Positions 10,253 through 22,820 are shown, counted from the first letter of the stretch. The stretch is 64,000 nt of DNA from Epiperipatus broadwayi (GCA_028023455.1 JAQFVV010006208.1:5626963-5690962), one strand, 5' to 3'. The notes: generated from the letters alone by a model not told the origin. Numbers and translations are program-made.

Positions 10253-11824
10253 TTCAAAACCCAATTAAAGATTCATTTGTCTTTTAGTGTATATCTTTAT
10301 TTGCATGGATTTAAAAGAATATGTGGAAATATTGAGGTTATTTAATATATGTATTCTCAATAAGTGTTTATTGTATCTAATAGTTTGATTTGAGATTAAG
10401 TTTTCCAGGTGATATTCTTCAGTCACTTACAATGAATAGGCAACTGATAATCCAAAATTCATTAACTAATTGTCAGTATAGGGTTGCATGTAATAGTGGT
10501 ACCAGCACTTTTATTTGTCCTACTCTTGGACCAGATTTTCTTACCTTTGATTCCAAATGCTACTGCAACTAATAATGAATATTATGTTAAATTTTCAAGC
10601 TCACAAGGCACTTTATGCACCTAGTACTTTATTTGAAAAACAAATTCTCATTTCTTTTGCCATCTATAGTTAGCTTAAGTAATCATTGATTACCAGATGA
10701 TAATATATTTGTTTTTATCAGTAGTCCAATTTCTGGCTCTTGCTTTTGCAGATTCAAAGCTAAAAATAATGCAGTTATACAATCAACAAACATCTTTGAC
10801 GTCACATGATCACCATTCTTGTTTATGCTTACACAAGCTGTTTAAACAAAGGCAAAACTCTCCATACAGTAGCGTCATTCAGTGGAAGCCAGAGTAATCA
10901 ATGGATGCAGAAAGGTTTCAAATTAAAAGCCTGAAATTCAAACTGTATAACATTTTGAACCCAAATCACTCTTACTGAGCAATTATAACTTCAGTCTGAG
11001 AGTTAAATGCAATTACTGATTACTCAAGTTTACTATAGATGGCGCTAGAATAGAGAACTGCTTTTGATTTTATTACATTGTATAAGCTTGAAATAAGTGA
11101 CTTTTTATTTAAAAAAATAAATTGATATTTTTTTAAACTAGATGCATGCAGAAATATTCACTAAGTAATGAAATTAGTTTTGACTAGAACAAATAGGCTT
11201 TTCTTTCAAAAAAAAAAAAACCCCCAATACCTTAAATTTGGAAAGTAACTATTATAACAATAAAATACAATTAAAGGCATGTTTCAAATATATTAAAATA
11301 AAATTAGCATCATTTTTCAAAAATTAAAGAAAGAAAATTAATTATTCTTTTTTACACACAATATATATATATATAATACTTGTTTATTTTATGTTTTATC
11401 ATATATATATATTAATACAAATTCTGTTAAATTGCATTATGAAGGAGACCAAAGCATATTAATATATATACAATATTGTACCACATATAAATAATTAAAC
11501 ATCATTCATACATTCCATATTTTAAATTGCAGATGTAATATTTATACAGTATTAATTTAGTAATTTATAATTATTCATTTTTTAAAAAAAAAATCTATTA
11601 CCATCACTCTACTGGTTTAAGTGTATTATAAACCAACACATTGCCTTTTATTAGAACCATCCTTACTAAATGTTTTCAGCATGGATATGTGTACCCCATT
11701 TAGTTGAATATTAACATTATAATTATTTCTAAAACATTTTGAAATTGTTAATAATTCAAATATTTTGTATGGAATCACTTTACACAGATGTATGTATTTG
11801 AAGTAATGTAATCGATTATTTTGC
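10253..11824. other. AT-rich sequence, no gene
   Basis: Holds the family A fragment at 10785 and TA/A runs (A12C5 near 11209, (TA)n near 11363). Nothing else seen. Confidence 0.4.
10785..10920 (+). mobile_element. Family A fragment
   Basis: CACATGATCACCATTCTTG, then CAAAGGCAAAACTCTCC, CATACAGTAGCGTC and AGAGTAATCAATGGATGC: the outer arm and start of the body, without ribozyme. Confidence 0.65.
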
Positions 11825-12150
11825 TAATTGAATACAAATGCTTACAAGCAGAAATGATACAAATAATAAAATTGTGCGAGAATAAATATAAACTGATTAT
11901 ACAGAAAGTGGGTTCTTGATCCTGGGTTTGGAAAAAGTTAAGAGGGGTTTAGGTCTAAGGGCATGGAGTAAACAAAAATGATGTTGTGGAAATGGGATAG
12001 AGCTGGATAGCCAAGAATATGGAAAACAACATAGGGTGAGGAATGGAAAGGGAAAGTATAGTGACTAACAGATGTTTTTGCACATAATGGCTGAGAGATT
12101 CCTGACTTCGATAAAGGAGTAGCCATATCACATCACTTTTAAAACATAAA
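11825..12150 (+). mobile_element. LINE family Q, 3' end copy
   Basis: It is related to the 3' parts at 38570-39035, 43130-43470 and 53630-53935. Shared words include GAGAATAAATATAAAC, GTTGTGGAAATGGGAT, CTGAGAGATTCCTGACT and a terminal CATCACATCAC-type tail. Confidence 0.6.
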
Positions 12151-12854
12151 TACATTTACCTACGAAATATGCTGATTCATTTTTTTGCTTATTTGATACA
12201 ACTTCTTCCACTGAAAACTTTTCTTTCTAAAATATTTCAACATCACTTCTCATTGGAACTCTTCGATGTATTCTATTCTTTGCCATATCTCCCCGAAAAC
12301 AATCCACATTTCATCTTCTTTAGAACATTTTTGAGATAATTTTTATATCATAAATGGAATCTATCACTTGCACAAAAGCCATGCTCAGATTCTTATAAAA
12401 CATCTTTTTAGGAAATCTTATATTGTCCATTTATTCAACATCTCCAATCTAATAAAGATGTTATTTTACAATAATGGATGCTGTGGTATCACATCCAGCA
12501 AGTAGAACATATTTATTGATTTTCTAATACCTTTACGTTGTGACAATATGGTGTCCAAGTCTCACATCTGATAAATTATGGCTAATTTAGTTGTTATCGT
12601 TATTTCTCTGTGATGAACTATTTAATTTATTAAAAGCAGCAGCACATTATAGTCTGTGTTGCACTCAATACCAAAGTTCCACCTTTCTTCTTACCCTCTC
12701 CTCTTTTTAAATTGACTTATATTTTTGAATTGATAACTATCCAAACTATAATTTGCTGAGAATTTTTCTTTTTCATCATGATAAAGAACTTGAGTTTTTT
12801 GAACATTAATTAAACTCCAATCTTATATATTGCAATAATTGCAAGGAAATCAAG
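12151..12854. other. Possibly decayed LINE, minus strand
   Basis: T- and C-rich on the plus strand, like the antisense of coding DNA, and it lies before a LINE fragment at 13.2 kb. No motif could be pinned down. Confidence 0.3.
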
Positions 12855-13200
12855 TCTTTCAGGTGACTTAATTTAATAAGTTTGCATTACAAATGCCTAT
12901 CCTCAGATCAGTTTCTAGCTTTTGGCTTTCTTCAGTGAGACACTATTTATATATGGTTATATAAGTTAGATAGCTGGATTTGAAGATATATGAATGTCTG
13001 AAAATATCAGATTTTTTACTTAATAGTTAAACATTAGATAAAGTGCTGGACCTGGTATTTTAAATTAATGCTTTAATAGCCTAACACCTGACTGAGGTAA
13101 GCCAAAAACTAGTCACCGGTCTGAGGATAGGGATATTTTGAAAAGCTTGTTATGAGGTATTGACATGCTCATTATATAACATATGTTGCATTTAATACAT
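12855..13200 (+). mobile_element. Family C element with inverted ends
   Basis: It shares CTGGATTTGAAGA...ATGTCTGAAA...ATTAGATA-GTGCTG with the units at 61.8 and 62.2 kb. Minus-strand hammerhead-like motif at 12903-12947 and a decayed plus-strand one near 13087-13130. Confidence 0.6.
12903..12947 (-). ncRNA. Hammerhead-like motif, family C
   Basis: Minus strand: TCTCA before CTGAAGA, AGC-CAAAA-GCT helix with one A-A mismatch at its base, GAAAC, then TGATC and TGAGGAT, which pairs with TCTCA. Core boxes are intact; helix III is disrupted. Confidence 0.45.
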
Positions 13201-13770
13201 TAAATACATTCTGTAGATCATCCTCTGTATTAACAAAAATCTCTCAATTATCAGCATATTGTAAATCCAGAATTCATAAAGATGAAGTTTTTTTTTATTT
13301 TAATTCAATTCATATTAAAATTTCTTCACCAAATTTATATTGCATCTTGATCCTTGATTCATTCATTAGCTGTCAACTATAAACAGTTCCACAGACAACT
13401 ATCATAAATACCTAAAAACATTAGAGCAAATACGCACCACTTTTCATCTCAAATGCTCCAGAATTTCTGCCTGTAGGAATAATATTTATTTTTATTCCAT
13501 TATGTAGAAGCTGGATATTGGTGAGCAAACAACTAATTTTAAATAGTGCTATAAACCTGTTTATTTAACTGAACCAAATATCTTGTCCACATTAATAAAA
13601 ACAACTCTTTTCTTTTTGATAACTCTTTTGCCTTTGCCTGACAAGAAAAAAATATATCTATAGTGCTTGATTCTCTAAAACCACATTGAGTTCCTGATAA
13701 CCATTCATCTACGATTGGAAGCAACCTATTCAACAAAATCCTTGAAAATACCTTTGCTGTAGTGGATAAT
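13200..13770 (-). pseudogene. LINE reverse transcriptase fragment (Jockey/CR1-like)
   Basis: Reading the minus strand from 13736: LNRLLPIVDEWLSGTQCGFR, then STIDIFFSCQAKAKELSKRK and a degenerate VFxD box (ELFLLMWTRYLVQLNK). Further on in other frames are NGIKINIIPTGRNSGAFEMK and SG, equivalent to the GVRQGC region. The QCGFR motif and order identify a LINE reverse transcriptase related to the piece at 883-1110. Stops and frameshifts throughout. Confidence 0.65.
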
Positions 13771-16279
13771 AATAATATTCCATGATAATTGCTGCAATCT
13801 TATCGTATTGTCTTTAGTTTGAAAATTGGAAATGACAAAAGCATCCTTAAAATCAGGAGGCACAATATCATCAGTCCATATATTCCCCAAAAGAAATCTA
13901 TCACAACCTGCAGCCTTTTCATTTTTAAAATTGTGAAGTATTGTTTTGACTTTATTAATCTAGATATCTTTATCCAAAACTTAAAAAAAGGGGAATTGGA
14001 ATTAGAATTGCTGCACATATAGTTAGTTAAAGAATAGAAATGTGGTTGCTCAAACACACAATCTTGTTGCTACATTTAGTGTATGGGGATGAATGATTGA
14101 GGCCCATAATAACTGAGTTCTATCTAAGTGACTGAAGAAGGAGAAGAAAGAATTAAGGAAAAATTGTATCAGAAACAATACTTAGACTTTTACTAATATC
14201 ATATCTTATTAAGTCATAGGAAGATCTCTTGGTTTGTCCTGTTTATTTGTTATTAGAGTTAACCCTCACTATCCACACCATTTGTGGAGTTTATTGATAG
14301 CTTGATCAAATATCCTTCTCAAATATAACTATGCTAAATAAAATAATAAACATAAATAATAAAGTGACTATTTGGTAGATAATAAGTAAATTTTAAAAGT
14401 TCAAATAATCTATAGATCACTCAAAGATATAGATCTTATTGACTAGAAGGAAACTAACAAATAAGATGTGATCTGTATCAGATTTAACTAGACCCTATAT
14501 AAAGTCAATCTGAATATAGAAGATTGTAAGTAGTTATTTCATGCAACAAGTGGAAGACTCACATTTTACCTTTTACATTATATATATATGTCTATTTGTT
14601 TAGTAGATAAATCATGATTGTGTAATGATTTTGGTAAAATTTGGATTTTTTATCTAGTATTGTATGGTTTTGTATTTATATATATATATATAATAAATAA
14701 AAATCTTTTTCTTAAAATTAAGTATTAGATAAATGTTTGATTTGAGTCAGTATTCTGAATCTAATGTCCTAGCTCCTCACTGAAGAGAACCATAGCTCAA
14801 AACTGATCGGTAGATGGGGGCAATCCTAGATAAAGATCTCAAATGCTTTCTCGTGACATTTATCATTTTAAAAACGCTTGTTTAGGGCTATTAGCATTCT
14901 TATTTACTACATATTGCTAATGCAAGCTATATAGGTCATGTTATATATGACTTGTTTTCATTAATATATATATATATGTGTGTGTGTGAATAAATTCATT
15001 ATTTCATTCTGCAGCTTTTCAGTAATACACAGTCTTATTAAGGAGGTATTTGGAGTTATTATTTTTACCACAAGCCATTTATAGCTCTATGTCCACCAAT
15101 TTTCATTACTAAATGAGTTTATAATTGATAAAATATGTTGTTTTCAAAATATGCGGGAGAACATACGTATTATGGGGCAGGGAGATTTGAATGTCTTGGG
15201 TAAATAATATTTTTAATTTAGCATCATTTGTTTTAAATATGCTTCAGATTTAGCTTTGTCCAAGCATTACTTTATTCTCAAAATTGCACAAAATATGGGT
15301 CAAAATATATAATTGAGAAAGTAGTTTAGGTAAAATTTTAAGAATGGTTGATTATAAATTTGGTGATTATGGATATTTTGCTAAGATTTTAATATTGTTG
15401 CATTTCACTTATTATCTTTAATCAGTGGTATTGATTATTGTATAGAAAGTATAATCAGGATCATCTTTACTTCAAAATTGCAACAATGAGACCCCTATGA
15501 GATTTTGAACTTTGGTGCATTATAGAACTATGTCTTGTTTTTATACAGGCCATTAGACCAAAGTCTCAAAAATATATAATAAACGATGACCAAAATATCC
15601 AGTGAAAGGCATAGTATAAGTTTTTGTAATCTTGTTAATTCTGTTAGCAGTAGGATTCATTAAATTGAATCATGGAATATAATAGTCCAAGTCATCTGTT
15701 ACAAAGCTGATGAAATTCTTACAAAAATCACTTATTATTCTACAGTTTTTGACAAGAATTGTTTTCCTTAGCAAATCATTGATTTTGGACTTTGACCTAA
15801 TGAGAAAAAATCAAGAAAAGTATAAATGGAGACCATACAGCCCATTTACCAGTTGCCATATAGTAAAATTATCAATGTGTGAAACCTGTGGAGAATATAA
15901 TGGCATGCATATTGAAGTTGTTCTGATAGAAAGTAGCTTCATATACATATTCAGAAGGATAAGGCTTCTAAGAGCATATTCCATATTATGTAAATATGCA
16001 TTATACTTTATTTTACTATGATTATTGAAAGGTTATGACGATATTGATGGCGTGGCAGAATAGATAAGATCATAGAGGCTTGTGAGCTTTATATCATTTT
16101 TAATTTTACAGAAATAAACTGAATAATAAAATGTGGACTTCAACTTTATATCTTTCTCCATTGATGACATATTATATCTGCAGGTTCAATTATCATAAGA
16201 TACGAGAAAAGTAGACAAAAAGTTGATTAGGGGAAAAGAAATAAAGTTATGGACAATGAACGTAACAGATTAAAATATA
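13771..16279. other. No gene seen
   Basis: Contains one family C copy (14745-14965), TA and TG runs near 14670 and 14965, and a non-matching 103-codon frame at 15710-16021 with no recognisable motif. Confidence 0.4.
14745..14965 (+). mobile_element. Family C element copy
   Basis: CTCACTGAAGAGAACCATAG, then GCTCAAAACTG and TATATGACTTG at the end, co-linear with the right arm of the 2.0-2.4 kb copy. CUGAAGA is canonical, but GAAA is AAAA and helix II is eroded. Confidence 0.6.
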
Positions 16280-16460
16280 TAAAATATGAAAAGATGCATG
16301 GATAGTGAGGAAGAGAGTAAGATTTTGGACTAAACTGTGATTAATGTGGAAATGAGACACAACATTTATTTTTGAATGTAGAATGTTGAAAAAGGAAAAT
16401 AAGGATGTATAGGACAAAAGAGAAACAAAATCTGGATAGGGAAGAAAAAGTACAAAGAAG
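16280..16460 (+). pseudogene. Possible LINE C-terminal zinc-knuckle fragment
   Basis: Around 16336-16385 the frame gives CD-stop-CGNETQHLFLNVEC, a C-x2-C-x4-H-x4-C-like pattern as in LINE protein ends. Flanking sequence is purine-rich and decayed. Weak call. Confidence 0.3.
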
Positions 16461-16624
16461 AAAATTTAAAGAAGCTGCTCACATGGCAATGGCAAAAAAT
16501 CCCATAAGCCAACCTAGTGTGACTATAATGTATGGAAACCACTAAGCAACTTTTCTCTTAGGAAAAAATGGAGAAATCAGGAGGAACCTCGTACATAAGT
16601 AAATGAAATTTTTACTGACTGTTG

Positions 16625-16960
16625 CCTTTGGTAGGATGGCTCAGTTGGTTAGAGCATTATCTTAAAATTCAATATTCAAGAATCTAAGGGTCCAGGTTCA
16701 AATCCCATGCTAGTACTGTCACTGGTCAGGATAGCAACACCTGAAGAAGAGGGGAGAATTATATCTCTTGAAACGATGTGCACATACGAATCTTTTTGAT
16801 GTGCTATTATTAACAATTGAATATATTGGAAATATTTAAATAAAGTTAAATTTTTCTAAAGACACTCAATACACATTAGATGATGGAAATAGTCCAATAT
16901 AAAAATATAACTAGAACACCATCATATCAAACCTTCAGGAAAACACAAAATGCTGAGATA
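16625..16960 (+). mobile_element. tRNA-derived SINE, family F
   Basis: A-box GGATGGCTCAGTTGGTTAGA, B-box GGTTCAAATCC, then ACTGGTCAGGATAGCAACAC, CTGAAGAAGAGGGGAGAA, TTGAAACGATGTGCACATAC and AATAAAGTTAAATTTTTCTA. The length of about 335 bp covers head and body. Confidence 0.75.
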
Positions 16961-16975
16961 TATGAAAGGGGTAGA

Positions 16976-17000
16976 TTTTTTTTTTTTTGGGGGGGGGGGG
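16976..17000 (+). repeat. Homopolymer pair T13 G12
   Basis: Thirteen T directly followed by twelve G. C13 at 20324-20336 and C9-10 near 41302 are similar tracts. Confidence 0.9.
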
Positions 17001-17236
17001 TTCATTTAAAACCTTATAGTGAAAACAAAAAATATGAAGAAGGAATATTAAAACTAATAAAACAGTTTGTTATTAAAATGACATAGTGGAGGAAAAAAAG
17101 CAAATTCATCAATATTATTAGAATGATTTAGCAGTTGTAGATTGGAGAGTGTTAATGATTATGGAAAATAAGATGGTTTAACAGTAAAAAATATTTGTGT
17201 TGGTTAACAAGATTTCTAATTGTATAACTATTTATG

Positions 17237-17682
17237 TTAAAACAGGCAAAACTCACTATACGTATGCCACACACAGCAAGCTAGAGTAATCAATGGATGC
17301 CAGAAGGCTTGTGCATAAACTCCCCATCTAGTGCCTACTCATCCAATATCCCCAGACTAGTTTCTGGCTTGTGGCCTTCGTCAATGAGGAGCCTTGGATC
17401 TGAGAGCACTGCATCTAGATCTTAGGATCTAATGCAACCCTCCAGCAACCAACTTTTATCTCCATTTAACTACAAAACTATGAGTCTTAAACTGAAAACA
17501 CCTAAATGTGTCTGGGGATAGTGGATGAGTAGGCACTAGATGGGGATTTTATGCACAAGCCTTCTGGCATCCATTGATTACTCTAGCTTGGTGTATGTGG
17601 CATACGTATAGTGAGTTTTGCCTGTTTTAACAACAGTTATACACAAGCATAAGAGATGGTGGTCATGTGATGTTTATTGGCT
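17237..17682 (-). mobile_element. Family A hammerhead-bearing foldback element, copy at 17 kb
   Basis: Perfect 14-bp flanking direct repeats TATAACTATTTATG at 17223-17236 and 17683-17696. Left end TTAAAACAGGCAAAACTC, right end GTGATGTTTATTGGCT. The minus-strand hammerhead region (17347-17395) has TTGACGA in place of CTGACGA. A second, sense arm begins at GTCTGGGGATA near 17525, i.e. close to the predicted cleavage point of the ribozyme. Confidence 0.8.
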
Positions 17683-17739
17683 TATAACTATTTATGCCCA
17701 GAAACTTCTTATTTTATAAGAATATATGCCAAATTATTA

Positions 17740-18541
17740 CATAATATCATGATGTTAACTTATTACATATTATTAAATTTTAAATTTTATTGAACAAAAT
17801 ATTGTTGCATCCTTTAATGGTAAATTTTATAAGATGAGTAAAGGCTGGCCAATGGGATTACCAATGGTGGCACAGTTATGCAGTTTTGTTTTGTCATATT
17901 ATGAAGAGAAAATTTTAAACAAATTTATATTTATGGGAAATATTAAGATATATACGAGATATGTGGATGATGTTTTTATATGTGCTTCTTCAGAAATGAT
18001 TGATAAAATTTTTGATGAATATAATAAATTAAAAGGTCTTATCTGGACTATGGAGAAAGAATATAATAACAGTATTAAATATTTAGATTTGATAATTTCA
18101 AGGAACAATAATATGATTGACTATAAATTGTTTATTAAACCTATTGAAACTAGAGGGTATATTCCCTATTTATCTAAAGTGCCACATAATTATAAAATGG
18201 CTGGTTTTAGGTCTTTTTTGTATAGAAATAATATTTTGTGTAAATATGCATGTGATAAAAAGGAAAAATATTGAAAATTATGTAAGTGAATTATTAAGTA
18301 TAGGTTATAATATAAAAGAAATTTATCAAGTGGTTTGTCAATTTAGTAAGAAAATTAATAGAAATACTGGTGATGAAGAAATTAAGAGTAAGAAGTGGAT
18401 TTCTTTGCCTTTTTATAATAATAATCAAGTAAAATTTATGAAAAAAGTTTATAATGGTATATATAATGTTTCTTTTTATGGATTAGGTAATTTAAATAGA
18501 ATGGTTAATAATTCAAAAGATAAGTTAGAAAAAAATAATGT
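17740..18541 (+). pseudogene. Penelope-like element, reverse transcriptase (5'-truncated, frameshifted)
   Basis: Conceptual coding starts in the middle of the reverse transcriptase. Visible motifs are FNGKFYKMSKGWPMGLPMV (with LCSFVL next), YTRYVDDVFICAS (the catalytic YVDD box), NNSIKYLDLIISR, and ETRGYIPYLSKVPHNYK. Near 18250 the frame shifts, and reading continues with IENYVSELLSIGYN, then KKWISLPFYNNNQVKFMKKV. This motif order is that of Penelope-like reverse transcriptases rather than LINEs or LTR elements. A stop in frame upstream of 17770 and no recognisable N-terminal motifs show that the 5' part is missing. Two foldback elements flank it, each with its own target duplication. Confidence 0.85.
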
Positions 18542-18862
18542 AATATAATTTATAAAATTTTTTGTGGGTGTAACTTATCATATGTAGGGGAATCTAGATG
18601 TAATATAGAGAAAAGAATTAAAGAACATAAATTGTTATATAAAAGAGTTTTGAAAAATGTACAGATATGTAATGATAATAGTAATGAAGTCAAGTTATAT
18701 ACTGAATCTGTTTTTTATGGTCATGATAGAAATTGTAATTTTAAGTTTAATTTTGATATAAATAAAATAAAAATTTTAGGCCAAGAGAGAGATAATGAAA
18801 AAAGAAAAATTAAAGAGGCAGTTTTTATTAGTAGGTATAAAAATACGATAATAAACAGATAG
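18542..18862 (+). pseudogene. Penelope-like element, GIY-YIG endonuclease domain
   Basis: After a second frame change the reading frame is open from 18542 to the stop at 18862. It starts IIYKIFCGCNLSYVGES, matching the GIY-YIG box with the Cys pair usual in Penelope endonucleases, then RCNIEKRIKEHK with the conserved Arg and the His of the EH motif. A long linker and ESVFYGHDRNCNF followed by ERDNEKRKIKEAVFISR match the C-terminal GH and catalytic Glu motifs. Known for the family: this nuclease nicks the target for reverse transcription. The presence of both domains marks a canonical endonuclease-plus Penelope-like element. Confidence 0.82.
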
Positions 18863-19173
18863 TCAGCGAATGTTAGGATTAATGAATTGTGGGATATTTA
18901 AATCGACATGTGTTTCCAGTTGGTAATAGATGATTCCATTTTGAAAGTTGAGTTGAAAATGATTATGAATATAATCGAAAATATTTCTTTATGAGTCTTT
19001 ATTTATATTGTATTATAAATTGTTTACCGTTGTTTGGAATATATTTAAGTTTTGTTATTAATTATATATATATAATTGCATCTTATAATATTAGAAACAT
19101 TGTTTTGTAATGGATATTGAAGTCAGACCACCATTTTAATCATTTGGTTAATGTAGATGTCAAAGTAATAATT

Positions 19174-19805
19174 AAAACAGGCAAAACTCTCTATACGTAT
19201 TGCCACTCAGTGCAAGCCAGAGCAATCAATGGATGTTAGAAAGCTTGTGCGTAAAATCCCCATCTAGTGCCTACTCATCCAATATCCCCAGACTAGTTTC
19301 TGGCTTGTGATCTTTGTCAGTGAGGAACCTTAGATCTGAGAGCACTGTACCTAGATCTTAGGATCTAATGCAAGTCTCCAGCAACCACCTTTTACCTCTT
19401 CTTAACTACAAAACTATGAGTCAAACTGAAAACACTATAATATTTTCCATCCAAGCTCATTAGCTTATATAGTCATATAGGTCTGAACTCATAGTACCTA
19501 TACATTTTGGTTGCCTTGGTTTTTTAATAACCATAGCCACGACTATCCTATTAGGTAGGATTGATTTTAAGCCAATAAACATCACACGAACACCATTTCT
19601 TATGCTTGATTAGAACTATTATTAAAGCAGGCAAAACCCTCTATACGTATTGCCACTCAGTGCAGGATTTTATGCACAAGCCTTCTGGCATCCATTGATT
19701 ACTCTGGCTTGCACTGAGTGGCAATACATATAGAGAGTTTTGCCTGTTTTAATTACAGTTATAAGCAAGCATAAGAAATGGTGATCATGTGATGTTTATT
19801 GGCTT
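19174..19805 (-). mobile_element. Family A foldback element, three-armed copy
   Basis: 12-bp flanking repeats AAAGTAATAATT (19162-19173) and AAAGTAGTAATT (19806-19817). It contains an antisense arm with a hammerhead remnant (CTGACAA, 19283-19330), a middle part not shared with other copies here, and a second palindromic pair of arms (19563-19805). Confidence 0.75.
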
Positions 19806-19817
19806 AAAGTAGTAATT

Positions 19818-21851
19818 CTCAATGCCATTAATTATTTCATGGAATTTATTCTGACACAGAAAATGACGTTTTTATCTCCTTCTTGGTGTATTTACGTAGT
19901 TGTTCTATAGGTAGACATTGTTATTTCAAATGTTGGTCATTGTGTGCCATGGTCTTTGTTTTACATCAAGGAAGATGTTAATATCAACAAATAAATCCCC
20001 AAACAACACCCTGTTTTGTTTTGTATCACATAAATCTAATGGGCACATATGCCAAGGATGCTCAACCAGTGAAGCCAAAATGTTTTAGTATGGGTTTATC
20101 TTTTTCTCACAACTCTATTGTGGCAAAAACATTGCACATAAAATATTTGGTTCTAGTTATGCTTATTTAACAACATCAGCATTTTCAGATATGAACATCA
20201 TAAATTCTTTGATCATTAGTTATGTCTTATAATCTCATTAATAATTATAGTTTTTAATTTTTTACTAGGTCTAAAGATTCGCATTTTGATATTTCAATAA
20301 AATTAGAAATCAGATTCTAACATCCCCCCCCCCCCCAATTATGTAGCTCGTAATTATTCGTGCGTGAACAAAAAATGAAATAGTTCTTATTTACAATATA
20401 GTTAATTTTAAATTATATGTATGCGTGCTTATTATATATTTGTACGTCTATATACAAATGGAGCTTAACTTTGCGAATTTTAATTATTTGTTTTTTCGCT
20501 CTTCATCACAATCAAACTTGCTAATGCGTTAGAATTACTTCATTTTGACCCACTCATTAATAGGGGTGGGAGGCTAAACTCTGAGAAAGTTGAATCGTGC
20601 TCTAGTTTTCCACACTTGAAACTTAGGTCAGTGGTTTTTCTTTCTCAGAAATTAGCCTGATATGATTTATATCAATAAAATGTAACCACCACTATAATTC
20701 TCGGGCGGTCGTTATAATTTGTTAATGATTTCCATTCAACGACTTGTTCCTTGCGCTTTTTATTTTCCTTCAAACTGTTTCAATTTATTTATACATACAA
20801 AGTTTCTATTTTATTTTATGTAAGAAGATTACTATTACTATAGATTTCAAAATATTTATTCATTAAAGATATGAATTTAATTGAAAATTAAATCCATATT
20901 TTGATTCTAAAAATCTATTATTTTGTCCAATAGATTATGGATTAAAATGAAAATGAGCAATGGAATATTGTACTTAACGTTTGCAAATAAAACTACGGAT
21001 TGAATGACTCTTTTATCTCAATTTTTAATGCTTAATATTTTATTAGCTTGTAATACTCAAAGTTTACAGCATTAACATTTGTGCATATTAATTTCACAAA
21101 TCTATTATATTCCAATCCGAATTTTATTTATATATAAATATCATTTTAAAGAAAGTAAATGCAATATTATTATTACTAATTGTTGGTTGATTATCCATTT
21201 TCGGTCAATGCTATATTAGCAAATTAATCTTATAAAAATCAAATTCTCTTATTTAATATCAAATAAATTTTTTACTATACTACAGAATATTATTATATCC
21301 AATCGTCTACTAATGTACTATATGTGTAAGTTTACTTATATGTGTGTGTCCATGATTGCATGTTTGCGAATATGTATGGATTATGTAATTAAGTAAAAAT
21401 CATTTATTAGAACGAAAGTATAAGCTTTAACTCAGATTAAAATGTAATCGTAAATTTGCGGAGACTGTATAGAGAAAAACTTTCATAAAGTACGGCTTTT
21501 TAAAAAAAAACAGTATGTGTCTAGCCAACTTTCGACTGCTCTATGACTTGTAATAATAGAAAATCGGCTAAGATACTGTTGTTGTTTTTAAAAAAAACCT
21601 ACTTTATAAAAGCTTTTCTCTATATGGTCTTCGTATATTTAGAATGATTATTATAAATTCTCTGTCAAATATTAATCTTCAATTATTGTTAGGATTCACA
21701 GATAATATATCTTGAAATAATTTTCAGATGTGGGGATTTGTTGTATGAATATCTTTTGTTGCCTGGTAGAATAAGATATTGATTTACCAGAAGATAAACA
21801 TTGTTTTCTTTAAAACAATTTTTTTTATCTCTCTTGTTTTGTTTTTTTTTT
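19818..21851. other. No gene or repeat recognised
   Basis: AT-rich, with a C13 tract and no long frames. Confidence 0.4.
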
Positions 21852-22820
21852 AAACAGGCAAAACTCTCCATACAGTAGTGCCACTCAGTGCAAGCTGGAA
21901 TAATCAATGGATGCCAGAAGGCTTATGCATAAAATGAAATCCTAAGATCTAGGTGCAGTGCTCTCATATCCAAGGCTCCTCAATGACAAAAAGCCACAAG
22001 CTAGAAACTAGTCTGGAGATATTGGATGAGTAGGCATTAAATAGGGATTTTATGCACAAGCCTTCTGGTATATATTGATTACTCTGGCATGCACTGAGTG
22101 GACCTACTGTTATAGTCCTCCCTTCTCTCAGAAGTAGACTATTCCAGATGCCTCCTTATCTGATTGGATTAAATATTGTTTGCCACAGGCCAATAGGTTA
22201 ATGTATAGATAACAACATAGCCAATGATTACTACAGGCCAATAAGCAACAATGCTTGCTGAATCCAAAGGTTTTCAATAAGGTCAGGGAACTGGGTATAA
22301 ATAGTCAACCTTTTGTGAGGATCAAGGAAGAGCATGTCTAACCTGAACAGACTCTTTGCGTTCTCCCAGGGAAACTCTGCTAACCTAAACAGCAGCAAGT
22401 ATTTCCATTAATAGCACTATGCTATTTAAATCTACGCAGCTAGGCAAATCCCACAGAGACCGGACGCTGCTAAGATCACTCTTGGCTCGGGGCAAGCTGT
22501 CTCGTATAGCTGGAAGAGCCATACACCCTACCCGAGAGGCAAGCCATCAGGTGTGGCTGGAAGTGGTAGGCAGAACTCAGAGTTTACATTAAACTCCAAT
22601 ACTCAGCATTTGTAATTATTCTCTTGAATATATATTGTATTGTATATATTTGTACATAATAAATATATTAATTGTAATACTTGTTTCAGTATTATTTACA
22701 TTATTTCCTGTTGGTTGGGTCTGTAATCCAGACCAAACACAACACCTACTATATGGAAAGTTTTGCCTGTTTTAATAACAGTTATGAGCAAGCACAAGAA
22801 ATGGTGATCATGTGATTGTT
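21852..22820 (+). mobile_element. Family A element interrupted by a solo LTR
   Basis: The left arm starts AAACAGGCAAAACTCTCC. A plus-sense hammerhead remnant lies at 21976-22020 (AATGACAA..., GAAACTAGTC). The right arm is split at CCTAC by the LTR 22108-22744 and resumes TATATGGAAAGTTTTGCC, ending GATCATGTGAT. Confidence 0.75.
22108..22744 (+). mobile_element. Solo LTR, 637 bp, 5-bp target duplication
   Basis: TGTTATAGTCC...CCAAACACAACA, flanked by CCTAC at 22103-22107 and 22745-22749. It contains a TATA-like GGTATAAATAGTC near 22295 and AATAAA near 22657, as in a retroviral-type LTR. More GC-rich than its surroundings. Inserted in a family A element. Confidence 0.88.

Larger units (their letters stand above)
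17740..19161 (+). mobile_element. Penelope-like retroelement fragment with 3' untranslated tail
   Basis: This groups the RT and endonuclease parts with about 300 bp of AT-rich 3' sequence up to the left target duplication of the next element. No direct terminal repeat of its own is visible, and the neighbouring family A elements are separate insertions. Confidence 0.75.

Noticed and set aside
15710-16021. 103-codon frame with a CETCGEYN segment
   Set aside because: No recognisable domain, single CxxC only; likely chance in decayed repeat DNA.
16880-17086. Frame across the T13G12 tract
   Set aside because: It is the tail of a SINE plus a homopolymer.
17237-19805. Treating the two family A elements as the terminal repeats of the Penelope element between them
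   Set aside because: Each has its own target duplication, and both ribozymes point opposite to the Penelope coding strand.
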